In this document: positions 1-6,990 of the stretch, in pieces
Position numbering within the stretch: position 1 is the stretch's first letter
Layout: every line of letters starts with the position of its first letter
NCBI GenBank assembly: GCA_009785175.1
Contig: WQWV01000006.1
Span: forward strand, 1 to 36,264
Length of the DNA stretch: 36,264 bases
Direction of reading: 5' to 3'
DNA from: Alphaproteobacteria bacterium
GTDB lineage: Bacteria; Pseudomonadota; Alphaproteobacteria; Rs-D84; CACZYB01
The notes under the pieces: model-generated
What the model was told of the DNA's origin: nothing
The model's input: the letters and a program-made list of their open reading frames with translations, nothing else
The model's database searches: none
Position numbers and translations under genes: made by a program

Positions 1-133
1 TGCTGTAGGGATTTAAGACTAAGCGTTTACGCGTGCCACCTTTTTTATAGCACGTATAGAATCTGCCTTCGAACGCCACGTCGGTGGCCTTCGCACGGCG
101 GCGCGAGTGCTTGCGCAGCTCGCAGAAATATCG
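1..133 (+). repeat. Family A intergenic repeat, left part cut by window edge (A1)
   Basis: This is the right half of a family A element. It has the ATTTAAGACTAAGCG block, a short GCGT/ACGC stem, the AATCTGCCTTC block and the imperfect hairpin CGAACGCCAC / GTGGCCTTCG, ending in the GC-rich CGCGAGTGCTTGCGCAGCTCGC tail, which is only partly palindromic. The same order of blocks is seen at 5063, 11618 and 34307. The tail supplies the -35 box (111-116) of the following acetyltransferase gene. Confidence 0.7.
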
Positions 134-139
134 TATAAT
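111..139 (+). promoter_or_regulatory. Promoter of the GNAT gene, leaderless type
   Basis: The -35 is TTGCGC (111-116), the spacer is 17 bp and the -10 is TATAAT (134-139). Six bases separate the -10 from the ATG at 146, so transcription should start at the A of the start codon. There is no Shine-Dalgarno sequence. Confidence 0.7.
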
Positions 140-145
140 ACCGCC

Positions 146-619
146 ATGGTTAAAATCAGGAAAATAAGAAAATCCGACGCCGGCGCCATAGTCAAAATAC
201 TAAGGACGTTCGTGCGTTTCGCGCACACGCTTGGCGACGTGAAGATAAATCCGCTGACCGAAAAATCGTATTTGGAATTGGCATTCGGACCCAAGCGCGC
301 CTTCGATGGCCTGATTGTGCTGGACGATAAAAACAAGGCGATCGGCTATATGCTTTACTCCTTCGGGCTCGAGTGCAATCTGTATCGCCGCTATATCACG
401 CTCGAGGATTTGTTTGTGGTGAAATCCGAACGCGGGCACGGCCTGGGGCGGCGCCTTATGCAAAAACTTTCCAACATCGCCCACGCCGAGGACTGCGTGC
501 AGATAAGAATTTCCGTATGGGATAAAAACCCCGAGGCGATGAAGTTTTATAAAAAGCTCGGTTTCAAGAATTATTCCAGCATAGAAGAAAAGTATGTTGT
601 AAGGGAACTTGTTGGATAA
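146..619 (+). CDS. GNAT-family N-acetyltransferase
   Basis: A 157-residue protein with the GNAT (Gcn5-related) fold. It has an N-terminal MVKIRKIRKSDAGAI strand-helix, a central strand ending in LEDLFVV (about 97-103), and the acetyl-CoA binding loop R-G-H-G-L-G-R-R-L (motif A, Q/RxxGxG/A, about 108-116). The usual C-terminal RISVWDKNPEAMKFYKKLGF segment follows. The substrate cannot be named from sequence; the family acetylates small amines or protein N-termini. The ATG at 146 is preferred over one 39 bases upstream because the -10 box TATAAT ends six bases before it and the homologous domain starts there. The gene is single and convergent with the flavoprotein gene, with a family B repeat between the two 3' ends. 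Confidence 0.85.
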   Translation: MVKIRKIRKSDAGAIVKILRTFVRFAHTLGDVKINPLTEKSYLELAFGPKRAFDGLIVLDDKNKAIGYMLYSFGLECNLYRRYITLEDLFVVKSERGHGLGRRLMQKLSNIAHAEDCVQIRISVWDKNPEAMKFYKKLGFKNYSSIEEKYVVRELVG

Positions 620-639
620 TTATTTTTGTTATTAAAATG

Positions 640-748
640 AAGCTTTAAGCGAGTTCACTCGCTGCGCGCTGAACGCCGCCCCCACGCAGGTCAGCGCGCA
701 CTAGGAGTGCGCCGCCGCCAGCTCGGCGTTCAGAGTTGTAAAAAGCTT
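640..748 (+). repeat. Family B intergenic repeat (B1)
   Basis: A GC-rich element of about 105 bp bounded by AAGCTT-like ends, lying between two convergent 3' ends. Positions 664-699 match 9052-9087 over 36 of 36 bases in opposite orientation. The right terminal AAGCTTAA supplies the stop codon of the minus-strand flavoprotein gene. Confidence 0.75.
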
Positions 749-2135
749 AATAACCGGTTTTAATTTGAGCAACAAGCTCTTCAACCGAAGGTATAAACGT
801 CCCGCCGCGATAGAACGGGTCGGTCTTGAAACGATGCGCGATTTGGCCCGAGAAAATCAACCCCTCGTCCGCCGGCGCCCCGTGCGCGATATCCTGCAAC
901 GCGCGTTGGATACAGAAACTGCGCGGATCGGGCATGATTACGCGCTCCCCCTTTTGATCCCAGCCAGAAAATAAACAGGCCGACAAACAGCCGGAACACG
1001 CGCGCATATCCTCTTGTATGCGGGCATACTTCTCGTCGTTCGCGAACATCAGCGTGCCGCCCGGAGTTTTAAGCGCATTCACGAACCCACCGGCCTTCAA
1101 TGCCTCAAGCCGCGCCCGATCGCCCTCGCGGACATACACGGTCTTGCCCGATCCGGCCATTACGACCGGCAGCGCAAATTCGCCCTCCGCCGATTCGGAA
1201 AATTCCACCTGACGGCCAAGGGAATCCTCAAGCTCCTTCAAAAACCCATTACGCAAAGCGGATGAATAAAGACCCGTAGGCGAGAACTGCTGCAACACCA
1301 CGTCGCCCGGCTCAGAGTTCATAAGGCGTAGCTTCACGTCGTCGCCGATGGGCGATTCGCGGACGACCATGGTGCGCGTGCCGAATTGGAACGCCACCGG
1401 CGCGATTTCCTTGTCCTCGATATAATCTTTCCATTCGTTAAGCCACCACACGCCGCCGGCGATGACTATGGGCACGGCGACAAGACCGACCGAGTTCATG
1501 AACTTGCGGATTTCGCGCAAACGGGCCAAAGGCTTTTCCGGCGCGTCCTTGTTGTCCGAACCGCTAAGGCCGTTGTGCCCTCCGGCGATCCACGGATCTT
1601 CGTATATTACTGCGCCGATCCAGTCTTTGAACTTGGAATACGAACGCTTCCAAAGCAGCTGTAGCGCGCGCGCAGACGATACGATGGGGTTATAGAATAC
1701 TTTGTTGTTCGCGCAAATCTCGCTAAGCTGGAAAGGCATTCCCGCGCCGCAGGATATCGAGCGGATCGTGCCCTTCGCGCGGGATAAAACGCGCTCCAAA
1801 AGCTCGCGCGATGCGCCCTGCTCCCAAAGGATATTCATGGCGACGATTCCGCGACCGCGAGATTCCTCGTGCGCGATTGCCGCTTGGTCAAGGCAGCCTT
1901 GGACGCCCAAATCGACAAGCGATGCCTGGCGCAGGGTTCGCGAGTTTCCAACCGGCACAGGCTGAACTGATTTACCGTCGATGATAAGGTCGGGGTTCAC
2001 ACCCGAGAATGTGCCCATACAGTCGTTTGCGGCGAACGCACCGGCGGTTTTCCCGGTGGAAACGTTTATACCCTTGCCCCCTTCGATAATAGGTAGGATT
2101 TCGCGCCCGGCAAGCAATATAGATTTAAGGTTCAT
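747..2135 (-). CDS. Nitronate monooxygenase-like flavoprotein (2-nitropropane dioxygenase family)
   Basis: A 462-residue FMN-dependent TIM-barrel protein of the nitronate monooxygenase / 2-nitropropane dioxygenase family. Visible are the GAGMPFQLSEI strand-loop (about 131-141), the W-I-A-G-G-H-N-G-L loop carrying the family's conserved His, and the IAGGVWW phosphate-binding region (about 226-232), followed by a QFGTRTM strand. Members oxidise alkyl nitronates or act as enoyl reductases; the actual substrate is unknown here. The C-terminal extension has four cysteines, C380-x2-C383-x3-C387-x20-C408, which are not part of the core catalytic motifs and look like a metal or disulfide site. The ATG at 2135 has a Shine-Dalgarno AGGAAA and a good promoter 18 nt upstream. 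The stop codon lies in the end of a family B repeat. Confidence 0.8.
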   Translation of the reverse strand: MNLKSILLAGREILPIIEGGKGINVSTGKTAGAFAANDCMGTFSGVNPDLIIDGKSVQPVPVGNSRTLRQASLVDLGVQGCLDQAAIAHEESRGRGIVAMNILWEQGASRELLERVLSRAKGTIRSISCGAGMPFQLSEICANNKVFYNPIVSSARALQLLWKRSYSKFKDWIGAVIYEDPWIAGGHNGLSGSDNKDAPEKPLARLREIRKFMNSVGLVAVPIVIAGGVWWLNEWKDYIEDKEIAPVAFQFGTRTMVVRESPIGDDVKLRLMNSEPGDVVLQQFSPTGLYSSALRNGFLKELEDSLGRQVEFSESAEGEFALPVVMAGSGKTVYVREGDRARLEALKAGGFVNALKTPGGTLMFANDEKYARIQEDMRACSGCLSACLFSGWDQKGERVIMPDPRSFCIQRALQDIAHGAPADEGLIFSGQIAHRFKTDPFYRGGTFIPSVEELVAQIKTGY

Positions 2136-2153
2136 GTCTTTCCTGTTTGAAGA

Positions 2154-2182
2154 ATAGTAGCGGGTTTGAAAGGGGAAGTCAA
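2154..2182 (-). promoter_or_regulatory. Promoter of the flavoprotein gene
   Basis: On the minus strand, -35 TTGACT (2177-2182), 17 bp spacer, -10 TACTAT (2154-2159). An 18-nt gap follows, with AGGAAA ahead of the ATG, so this is a conventional leader. Confidence 0.7.
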
Positions 2183-2197
2183 ATGAAAACCTCCCCC

Positions 2198-2225
2198 GTC
2201 ATTCCGGCCTCCGAGCCGGAATCCA
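2198..2225. repeat. REP-like palindrome (GTCATTCCGGC / GCCGGAATCCA)
   Basis: A 28-bp imperfect palindrome, ATTCCGGC-CTCCGA-GCCGGAAT, with flanking GTC and CCA. The same sequence recurs at 8933 and 15222 and as variants at 15532 and 35095. Confidence 0.85.
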
Positions 2226-2239
2226 AATCAAGCATCAAC

Positions 2240-2358
2240 CCAAATCCCCCCAGCAGAGAGCTCGAGGCCACGAGAGCAAGGTTCTGTTGTTAAAGATTTA
2301 TGTTATAAAGCACCTTCGGTGCGCGCCATTGGCGCTGCCGCCCTGCTCGGCGTGGTTT
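2240..2358. repeat. Mosaic of family A left end and family B end (A2/B2)
   Basis: It starts with the family A left block (CCCAAATCC, then CAGAGAGCTCGAG) and ends with the reverse of the family B left end (CTGCTCGGCGTGGTTTGCTT). The left block is very similar to 33557-33600. It fills the gap between the 3' end of the Cys-rich gene and the flavoprotein promoter; I see no gene here. Confidence 0.6.
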
Positions 2359-2430
2359 GCTTGAATGGTATGGGAATTTCTAAATGAAAAGGGCGGACCG
2401 AAGCCCGCCCCGATTCAATCCATGCATAGG

Positions 2431-4998
2431 TTAAATATTGCAACCCTGCGCCCGTTTCGTAGCGGCCCATGCCGAGTCGACGGCACTTCTCCTATACGGA
2501 CTGTTGGCGGGCAGTTCGATTGTATTTCCTCCGCCCTGGACAATCACGGTTCCAAAGATGCCTATACCCCTGATTCCACAGACACGGCCTATCAAACACC
2601 CGTCGCCGATGAAACGCACCTGCATTTGCGGCACACCCAACTTGACGTTGGTAAGCGGCCTTGTCGCATGGCCTGATTCACCAAGGAAACAGCCTATAGC
2701 CGTCTGGTTGGGCATTGCTATGGTGCCACAGTCCGGCCCTGTCCTGCTGGTTGAGCTCAACGAATAGGAGTTAACCCACTGTGCAGAGAAATTTACGCCT
2801 CCTTGACCCGACACCCATATCTCGTCGCTACAGGTAAACAAGTTGTTAAGTTCGGCTGTCGAAAGCGCTGGGTTGGACGACGAACGATTATGGTCCGCCG
2901 TTGCTCCGGCAACCCAATCAGCAGGAGCGTTCGGCACGCTTGGTGTATCACCGTCGAATATAACCCTTGCAGGAAGTTTATCGGCGGCCAAATTGCTGGG
3001 GATATCGACAGCTCTTCTAATAACATTCGAATTGCCCAACTCAAATCGGGGGAATTCCGTTCCGGCATGCGGAGACGAGACAAGGCAAGTTTGGGTCGAG
3101 GTCAAGCAGTCCATTACCGCAACGATTTGTCCATCGAAGTTGCCCGTTGCTCCTTCGTTGGCGATCCTGACCCATTCTCCATTCCTACCTTGGGCTTCAC
3201 ACACTCTTGTTGACATTGGCACACTTGCCGGAATAAGCGGAGCTATAGTGCCATTCTCGGGGTTGTTAGTTGCCAAACGGAACCACGATTCTGAACAAGG
3301 TCCGTCTGTTGATCCCGTATTGTTATTATTATTTTCTCCATTCCAACCTCTGAACCAGAAATTACGCCAGTGGCCCGGAGCTCCATAACGCACAAGCATA
3401 TACATTCCTTCGCTACCCGGTCGTGTAATCGGCTTGGATCCTGTATCAAGGCCATGCATGGTGGCCGACCAAGCCCTGTGAAGCTGGTTTTGCGTTCCGT
3501 CCGGCGCCGCGGGGAAGCCGTTTATGTTCTGAGCCAGCAAGAAGTTGCTGCCCGAAGCGGTCCAGCTGTTGCCAGCGCCCGAAATGGTGCAGCTTTCTAT
3601 GCCTCTGCAATCCGGCACCTGGAAGGTGGTTCCAACGCCCGTAGTGGAATTGTATGAACCCAAAACCGTGGTTCTATCTGCAGAAAGGCAATTCAAAATG
3701 GTCCCTGGCGTAATGGAATATCCTGGGCATACCGTGGGATTGCAATGAACAGTCGGGCTTCCGGTTTGGTTAAACCAACTGCTTGCCCCAAGACCGTCTG
3801 CGCGGATCCAACAACCGGTAAATAGCTCGGGCGCCGGGTTAAAGACATGTTCTGGCGCGACCGAAGTAGGTCCGCCGAAAAGAATTTTGACATACTTGGC
3901 CGGCGCCGGGGGCGTGGTTATTACGTTCGGCTTGGGCTCGGTCCCCGGAATAAAGCACCTCCTATCGGCCGAGGAAATGGCTCTTCCCTCGATTTCGGGA
4001 TTGCAGCCGCTGGAATTTTCGCAACCGCCGCGGGCCTTACAGTTTCCGGCGGCATCGCAATGTATCCCGGTCCAAGGATTCGATTTTCCGGCATCCGTGG
4101 TGCTTCCTGATTCTTCAAGTCCGACTTTGCACCAAGCCTGCTCGACACCTCCGCCACTTCCATCAATAGTGGACATTATATGACCAAGGTGGAATTTCCT
4201 GCTGCTGTCGCCATGGACCCAAGTGCGGGTGGGCGAATGCACAGTAGCAAAAGCCCTGCACTCGAATGTTTCCGCAGGAACCCAGAAATTATAGTCAGGG
4301 GTGCACCCCCCCCCAGGGCAGCCGACGGCGGCAAGACGCACGTTGACATTCACATACAGCTCTTCGCCCGCGGGACAGAAACGTCCCTGCACACAGCTGG
4401 CCGCGTCGCTTCTCAAATTCCTGATCATCGGATTGTCGTCCGATGAAACGGTGGTAAGATCGGTAGGGCATTTACGCCTTACACCGCCCGTGCAATAATA
4501 ACCTTCGCCGCAAAGCCTGCACTCCCTGGCCCTTGCCCAGTTGCAACAGCCCGGAGCGGCGGAAATCTCCTCCGCTGTGATCGAAAACGTTCCTTCGGGA
4601 CATACTTCGCATGTGCGGCTGGCTTTGTTGTAATACTGTCCGGCTTGGCACGAGCACGGGGTTTGCCACCCTGCGATAACCGAGCTGCCCGCATGGGCGA
4701 ATCGACCCCAAGGCCACGAGCCTTCGAACGGTTTCTGAACGCAATAGGTTCCGAACGAGTTGTTCTGCATTCCCCATTCATAGGGGGCCGAGGGAACCCT
4801 TACATGCTCCATGGTATCGCCGATATAGCTGTGGTTTCCGATGCTCGACATAGCGCCGCGGACGCGCGTCCTCATGCCCGTATTGGCCGATATGTTCTCG
4901 CCGGCCGGACCCGATTGGGTGATAAGCGTCCTTGCCCCGGTATCGAATGCGACAACCAAAAACGCCAAGCAAAGCGCGCCTTTTAAGAATTTTATCAT
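2431..4998 (-). CDS. Large Cys-rich secreted or surface protein
   Basis: An 855-residue protein with a Sec-type signal peptide (M-I-K-F-L-K-G-A-L then a hydrophobic stretch, cleavage probably near residue 22). An N-terminal third is rich in Cys pairs: C-x-C-Q-A-G-Q-Y-Y, C-x2-C-P-E-G-T-F, C-x2-C-G-E-G-Y-Y-C and F-C-P-A-G-E. These resemble the CPxGTY repeats of ephrin-receptor/TNFR-like modules. The remaining 600 residues are Asn/Gly/Ser/Trp-rich with scattered Cys and no family I recognise. It probably acts outside the cell or on the surface. The ATG at 4998 has AAGGAG eight bases upstream and a TATAAT promoter; the reading frame stays open further upstream through a repeat but without a signal. 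A run of nine G (4306-4314 on the plus strand as C) codes three Gly near residue 229 and could switch the gene by slippage. Confidence 0.75.
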   Translation of the reverse strand: MIKFLKGALCLAFLVVAFDTGARTLITQSGPAGENISANTGMRTRVRGAMSSIGNHSYIGDTMEHVRVPSAPYEWGMQNNSFGTYCVQKPFEGSWPWGRFAHAGSSVIAGWQTPCSCQAGQYYNKASRTCEVCPEGTFSITAEEISAAPGCCNWARARECRLCGEGYYCTGGVRRKCPTDLTTVSSDDNPMIRNLRSDAASCVQGRFCPAGEELYVNVNVRLAAVGCPGGGCTPDYNFWVPAETFECRAFATVHSPTRTWVHGDSSRKFHLGHIMSTIDGSGGGVEQAWCKVGLEESGSTTDAGKSNPWTGIHCDAAGNCKARGGCENSSGCNPEIEGRAISSADRRCFIPGTEPKPNVITTPPAPAKYVKILFGGPTSVAPEHVFNPAPELFTGCWIRADGLGASSWFNQTGSPTVHCNPTVCPGYSITPGTILNCLSADRTTVLGSYNSTTGVGTTFQVPDCRGIESCTISGAGNSWTASGSNFLLAQNINGFPAAPDGTQNQLHRAWSATMHGLDTGSKPITRPGSEGMYMLVRYGAPGHWRNFWFRGWNGENNNNNTGSTDGPCSESWFRLATNNPENGTIAPLIPASVPMSTRVCEAQGRNGEWVRIANEGATGNFDGQIVAVMDCLTSTQTCLVSSPHAGTEFPRFELGNSNVIRRAVDIPSNLAADKLPARVIFDGDTPSVPNAPADWVAGATADHNRSSSNPALSTAELNNLFTCSDEIWVSGQGGVNFSAQWVNSYSLSSTSRTGPDCGTIAMPNQTAIGCFLGESGHATRPLTNVKLGVPQMQVRFIGDGCLIGRVCGIRGIGIFGTVIVQGGGNTIELPANSPYRRSAVDSAWAATKRAQGCNI
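4306..4314 (-). repeat. G9 homopolymer inside the Cys-rich surface protein gene
   Basis: Nine C on the plus strand are nine G in the coding strand, read as Gly-Gly-Gly between two Cys. In this window the frame is intact (gene ON). Gain or loss of one base would truncate the protein after about 230 residues. Confidence 0.8.
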
Positions 4999-5022
4999 GA
5001 AATCTCTCCTTATCTCGGAACA

Positions 5023-5051
5023 ATTATAAACCGGAACAGGATAAAAATCAA
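5023..5051 (-). promoter_or_regulatory. Promoter of the Cys-rich protein gene
   Basis: -35 TTGATT (5046-5051), 17 bp spacer, -10 TATAAT (5023-5028), then a leader of about 20 nt with AAGGAG. Confidence 0.75.
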
Positions 5052-5062
5052 GCGCAAGTATA

Positions 5063-5268
5063 ATAACCCCAAATCTAACCTGACGGGCAGCTAAGCTAGG
5101 CGCTTGCGCCGCGGCGCAGCCGGGACCCGGCGGGGGAGATTTATGCTTATAGCGCCCATAGGGCGCAAAGGGGGGGGGCGCGCGCCCTTCGGGCTTTAAT
5201 AACGATGGTTTAATTTGCCTCAAAAAGCCAAGAGCAGTTGGCTTTTTACCGGCGTGCTCGTGTATGCA
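5063..5268 (+). repeat. Family A intergenic repeat (A3)
   Basis: A nearly complete family A element: the CCCCAAATCT left block, a variable GC-rich stem, GAGATTTATGCTTATAGCGCC, a G9 run (5170-5178), GGTTTAATTTGCCTCAAAA, a hairpin with ten-base arms AAAAAGCCAA / TTGGCTTTTT, and a GC-rich CGTGCTCGTG tail. Its right end runs into the 3' end of rsmA and carries that gene's stop codon. Confidence 0.75.
5222..5247 (-). terminator. Hairpin at the 3' end of rsmA (part of repeat A3)
   Basis: Perfect ten-base arms AAAAAGCCAA and TTGGCTTTTT around GAGCAG. Read on the minus strand it follows the rsmA stop codon and ends in five T, so it can work as an intrinsic terminator. The stop TAA overlaps the base of the stem. 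Confidence 0.6.
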
Positions 5269-6058
5269 CACTCGCGGATAACCGCAAAAAATCCCCCGGA
5301 CTCAACTCCTCCGCCCGCGCAGTAGGAGCAATTCCCATCGCCTCAAGCTTCTCGGACGTGAACAAGCCTTTCAAACTCTGGCGCAGCATTTTCCTCCGCC
5401 CTCCGAACGCCGCACGCAAAATCTCGTCAACGCGATCCAGCAGTTCAGGCCGTGCGAAATCCGGCCTCCGCTTGAAGCTTACCACCGTCGATACCACTTT
5501 TGGCGCCGGAGTAAAGCATTTCGGCGACAAATCGAACTCGCATTTGACGTCATAGCAAAGCTGAGCCAGCACGCTTATCCGCCCGTATTCCTTTGATCCG
5601 GGTTTAGAGGCGATTCGTCGCGCGACTTCTTTTTGAAACATCAAAACCATGTTGGGAACGCTCGCCGCCCGCATGCACCACCCGGCCAAAAGCGGTACGG
5701 AAATATTATATGGCAGATTCGCGCAAATCGTAATGACTCCGAAATCCGCGACATCGATTTCCATCGCATCGGCGTTCAAAACCTCAAGCGCGGGATAGCT
5801 GGCGCGAACCTCCTCCAAAATTCCGATAGCGCGTGCGTCAAGCTCGATCGCGATAACGCGCTTTGCGCCTGCCTCAAGAAGCGAGCGTGTAAGCCCCGCC
5901 GGCCCCGGCCCGACCTCGACCACCGTAGATTCGGCGATCCTCGGGACAAGACGTGCGATTCTGTCGGTTATGTCAGAGTTCAATAAAAAATTCTGCCCAA
6001 ACCGTTTGTCGGGCATAAGGCCGTGGCTTTTTATCATCTTCATAACGGTCGGTAGCAT
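5246..6058 (-). CDS. rsmA: 16S rRNA dimethyladenosine transferase RsmA (KsgA)
   Basis: A 270-residue protein that dimethylates the two adjacent adenosines near the 3' end of 16S rRNA (A1518/A1519 in E. coli numbering) using S-adenosylmethionine. Motifs seen are K-R-F-G-Q-N-F-L-L (about 18-26), the SAM loop VVEVGPGPAGLTR (about 46-58), the acidic IELD that binds the ribose, and the catalytic NLPYN (about 114-118). The C-terminal domain with RRKMLRQSLK is present. The last residues (about HTRARR) are encoded by the tail of a family A repeat, so the C-terminus has probably been altered by repeat insertion. The ATG at 6058 has AAGGGA upstream. The gene is divergent from the pseudopilin gene, sharing a 59-bp AT-rich promoter region. 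Confidence 0.93.
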   Translation of the reverse strand: MLPTVMKMIKSHGLMPDKRFGQNFLLNSDITDRIARLVPRIAESTVVEVGPGPAGLTRSLLEAGAKRVIAIELDARAIGILEEVRASYPALEVLNADAMEIDVADFGVITICANLPYNISVPLLAGWCMRAASVPNMVLMFQKEVARRIASKPGSKEYGRISVLAQLCYDVKCEFDLSPKCFTPAPKVVSTVVSFKRRPDFARPELLDRVDEILRAAFGGRRKMLRQSLKGLFTSEKLEAMGIAPTARAEELSPGDFLRLSASVHTRARR

Positions 6059-6067
6059 TTATTTCCC

Positions 6068-6096
6068 TTGTCGCTTATTCATAATTATGATATAAT
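6068..6096 (+). promoter_or_regulatory. Promoter of pseudopilin gene 1
   Basis: -35 TTGTCG (6068-6073), 17 bp spacer, -10 TATAAT (6091-6096). A leader of about 15 nt with AAAGGAG precedes the ATG at 6118. The same AT-rich stretch must also hold the rsmA promoter on the other strand, which I could not assign. Confidence 0.65.
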
Positions 6097-6117
6097 AATT
6101 CCCAAAAGGAGTCAACC

Positions 6118-6702
6118 ATGGGAATACTAAAACGCGGTCAATCAGGCGCCTCCCTAATCGAACTTATGGGCTACATGGCGCTTGCAAGCATGATCGTCGC
6201 GGCCTCGCTGCGGCTTTATAACCAATCTCGCAACAGGGCGAAACAGGCCGAGTTCCAGATAATGGTCGACGACATAGCGCGCAAGACCTCGGACCTTTTC
6301 TTGGGCCGCTCCGAATGGCCGGCCGCCATATCCCCATGCACCGGAAATAACCTTACGTGCTATCTTGCGGACAAGGGTGTAAGGCTCCAAAGCCCGTTCG
6401 GAAGACTTAGCGTCCATGGCCACCCCTCGACCAATTTCTTCTATATTCAAATCGAGAAGATAAACACTTCCGAATGTATGGAGGCCGTGGCGAACAGCTT
6501 CCGTCGCGCGTTCTGTATCACAAACAACACCAGCGCCAGCTTTAGCCCGGTAAATCCGACCCTTATTGATGGAAGACAGGTCAACAACCGCACCGCCGGA
6601 GCTTGTATTCAAAACGTCGGCGATACGGCCCACTCGACCGCTTGCGCCGGCATAGGCGAACCCCCGGAAATAAATTTACGCTTTTACTTCAGGAAGAATT
6701 AG
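6118..6702 (+). CDS. Type IV pilin-like (pseudopilin) protein 1
   Basis: A 194-residue protein with a class III (prepilin) signal. A short basic leader ends in Gly10, then A-S-L-I-E gives the Glu at +5 of the mature protein, followed by a hydrophobic helix to about residue 33. Prepilin peptidase would cleave after Gly10. The globular part has paired Cys (S-P-C...L-T-C, S-E-C-M-E-A-V...A-F-C, G-A-C-I...T-A-C), suggesting disulfides in the periplasm. It shares E-L-M-G-Y, a later L-F-L-G-R and the E-C-x-x-A motif with the product at 18024, so the two form a local paralogous family. No pilus assembly ATPase or prepilin peptidase is in the window. ATG 6118 has AAAGGAG at the right distance. Confidence 0.75.
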   Translation: MGILKRGQSGASLIELMGYMALASMIVAASLRLYNQSRNRAKQAEFQIMVDDIARKTSDLFLGRSEWPAAISPCTGNNLTCYLADKGVRLQSPFGRLSVHGHPSTNFFYIQIEKINTSECMEAVANSFRRAFCITNNTSASFSPVNPTLIDGRQVNNRTAGACIQNVGDTAHSTACAGIGEPPEINLRFYFRKN

Positions 6703-6895
6703 ATAAGCCAGTCCCACCGCCTAAGAAAAGCCAACTGCTCTTGGCTTTTTTAGGCGAATCAAACCTATGTTATTTAAGGGGGGGGGCGCCCTCCGGGCGT
6801 AGCTATAAATCTATCCCCATGGATTCCTTGCTCAGTCGCGGCTGCGCCTAACTGAGCTTTCCATAGGGAGAGATTTGGGGTTAAATCATTTAATA
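6700..6895 (-). repeat. Family A intergenic repeat, inverted (A4)
   Basis: The family A blocks in reverse orientation: hairpin AAAAGCCAA / TTGGCTTTT, GAATCAAACCTATGTTATTTAA, G9 (6778-6786), CGCCC / GGGCG stem, ATAAATCTATCC, a variable stem, and finally GAGATTTGGGG. It lies between the convergent 3' ends of pseudopilin 1 and groEL. The 6896-6990 remainder holds the hairpins listed separately. Confidence 0.75.
6726..6751 (+). terminator. Terminator-like hairpin after pseudopilin 1 (part of repeat A4)
   Basis: Arms AAAAGCCAA (6726-6734) and TTGGCTTTT (6741-6749) with a CTGCTC loop, followed by TT. It starts 24 bases past the stop codon and has the shape of an intrinsic terminator. Confidence 0.55.
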
Positions 6896-6900
6896 AACCG

Positions 6901-6937
6901 GTCCCGCCCAGCGGCGTTATACCAGCGTAGGCGGGAC
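6901..6937. repeat. Inverted repeat GTCCCGCC / GGCGGGAC
   Basis: Eight-base perfect arms (6901-6908, 6930-6937) enclosing a 21-base loop with a second partial pairing (CAGCG / CGT). It is distinct from families A, B and C; its role is unknown. Confidence 0.5.
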
Positions 6938-6948
6938 ATGATATTACC

Positions 6949-6988
6949 CAAATCAAATCGCACAAGCAACGCGCGGAGATTTGATTTG
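6949..6988 (-). terminator. 3' hairpin of groEL
   Basis: Perfect 11-base arms CAAATCAAATC (6949-6959) and GATTTGATTTG (6978-6988), starting two bases past the groEL stop codon. There is no good U-run after it, so it may be a stabilising 3' stem rather than a classical terminator. Confidence 0.5.
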
Positions 6989-6990
6989 AA

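Noticed and set aside
2431-5271. Longer 946-residue reading of the Cys-rich protein starting at 5271
   Set aside because: The extra 91 codons run through a family A repeat and the promoter and would put the signal peptide in the interior. ATG 4998 has AAGGAG and a TATAAT promoter.
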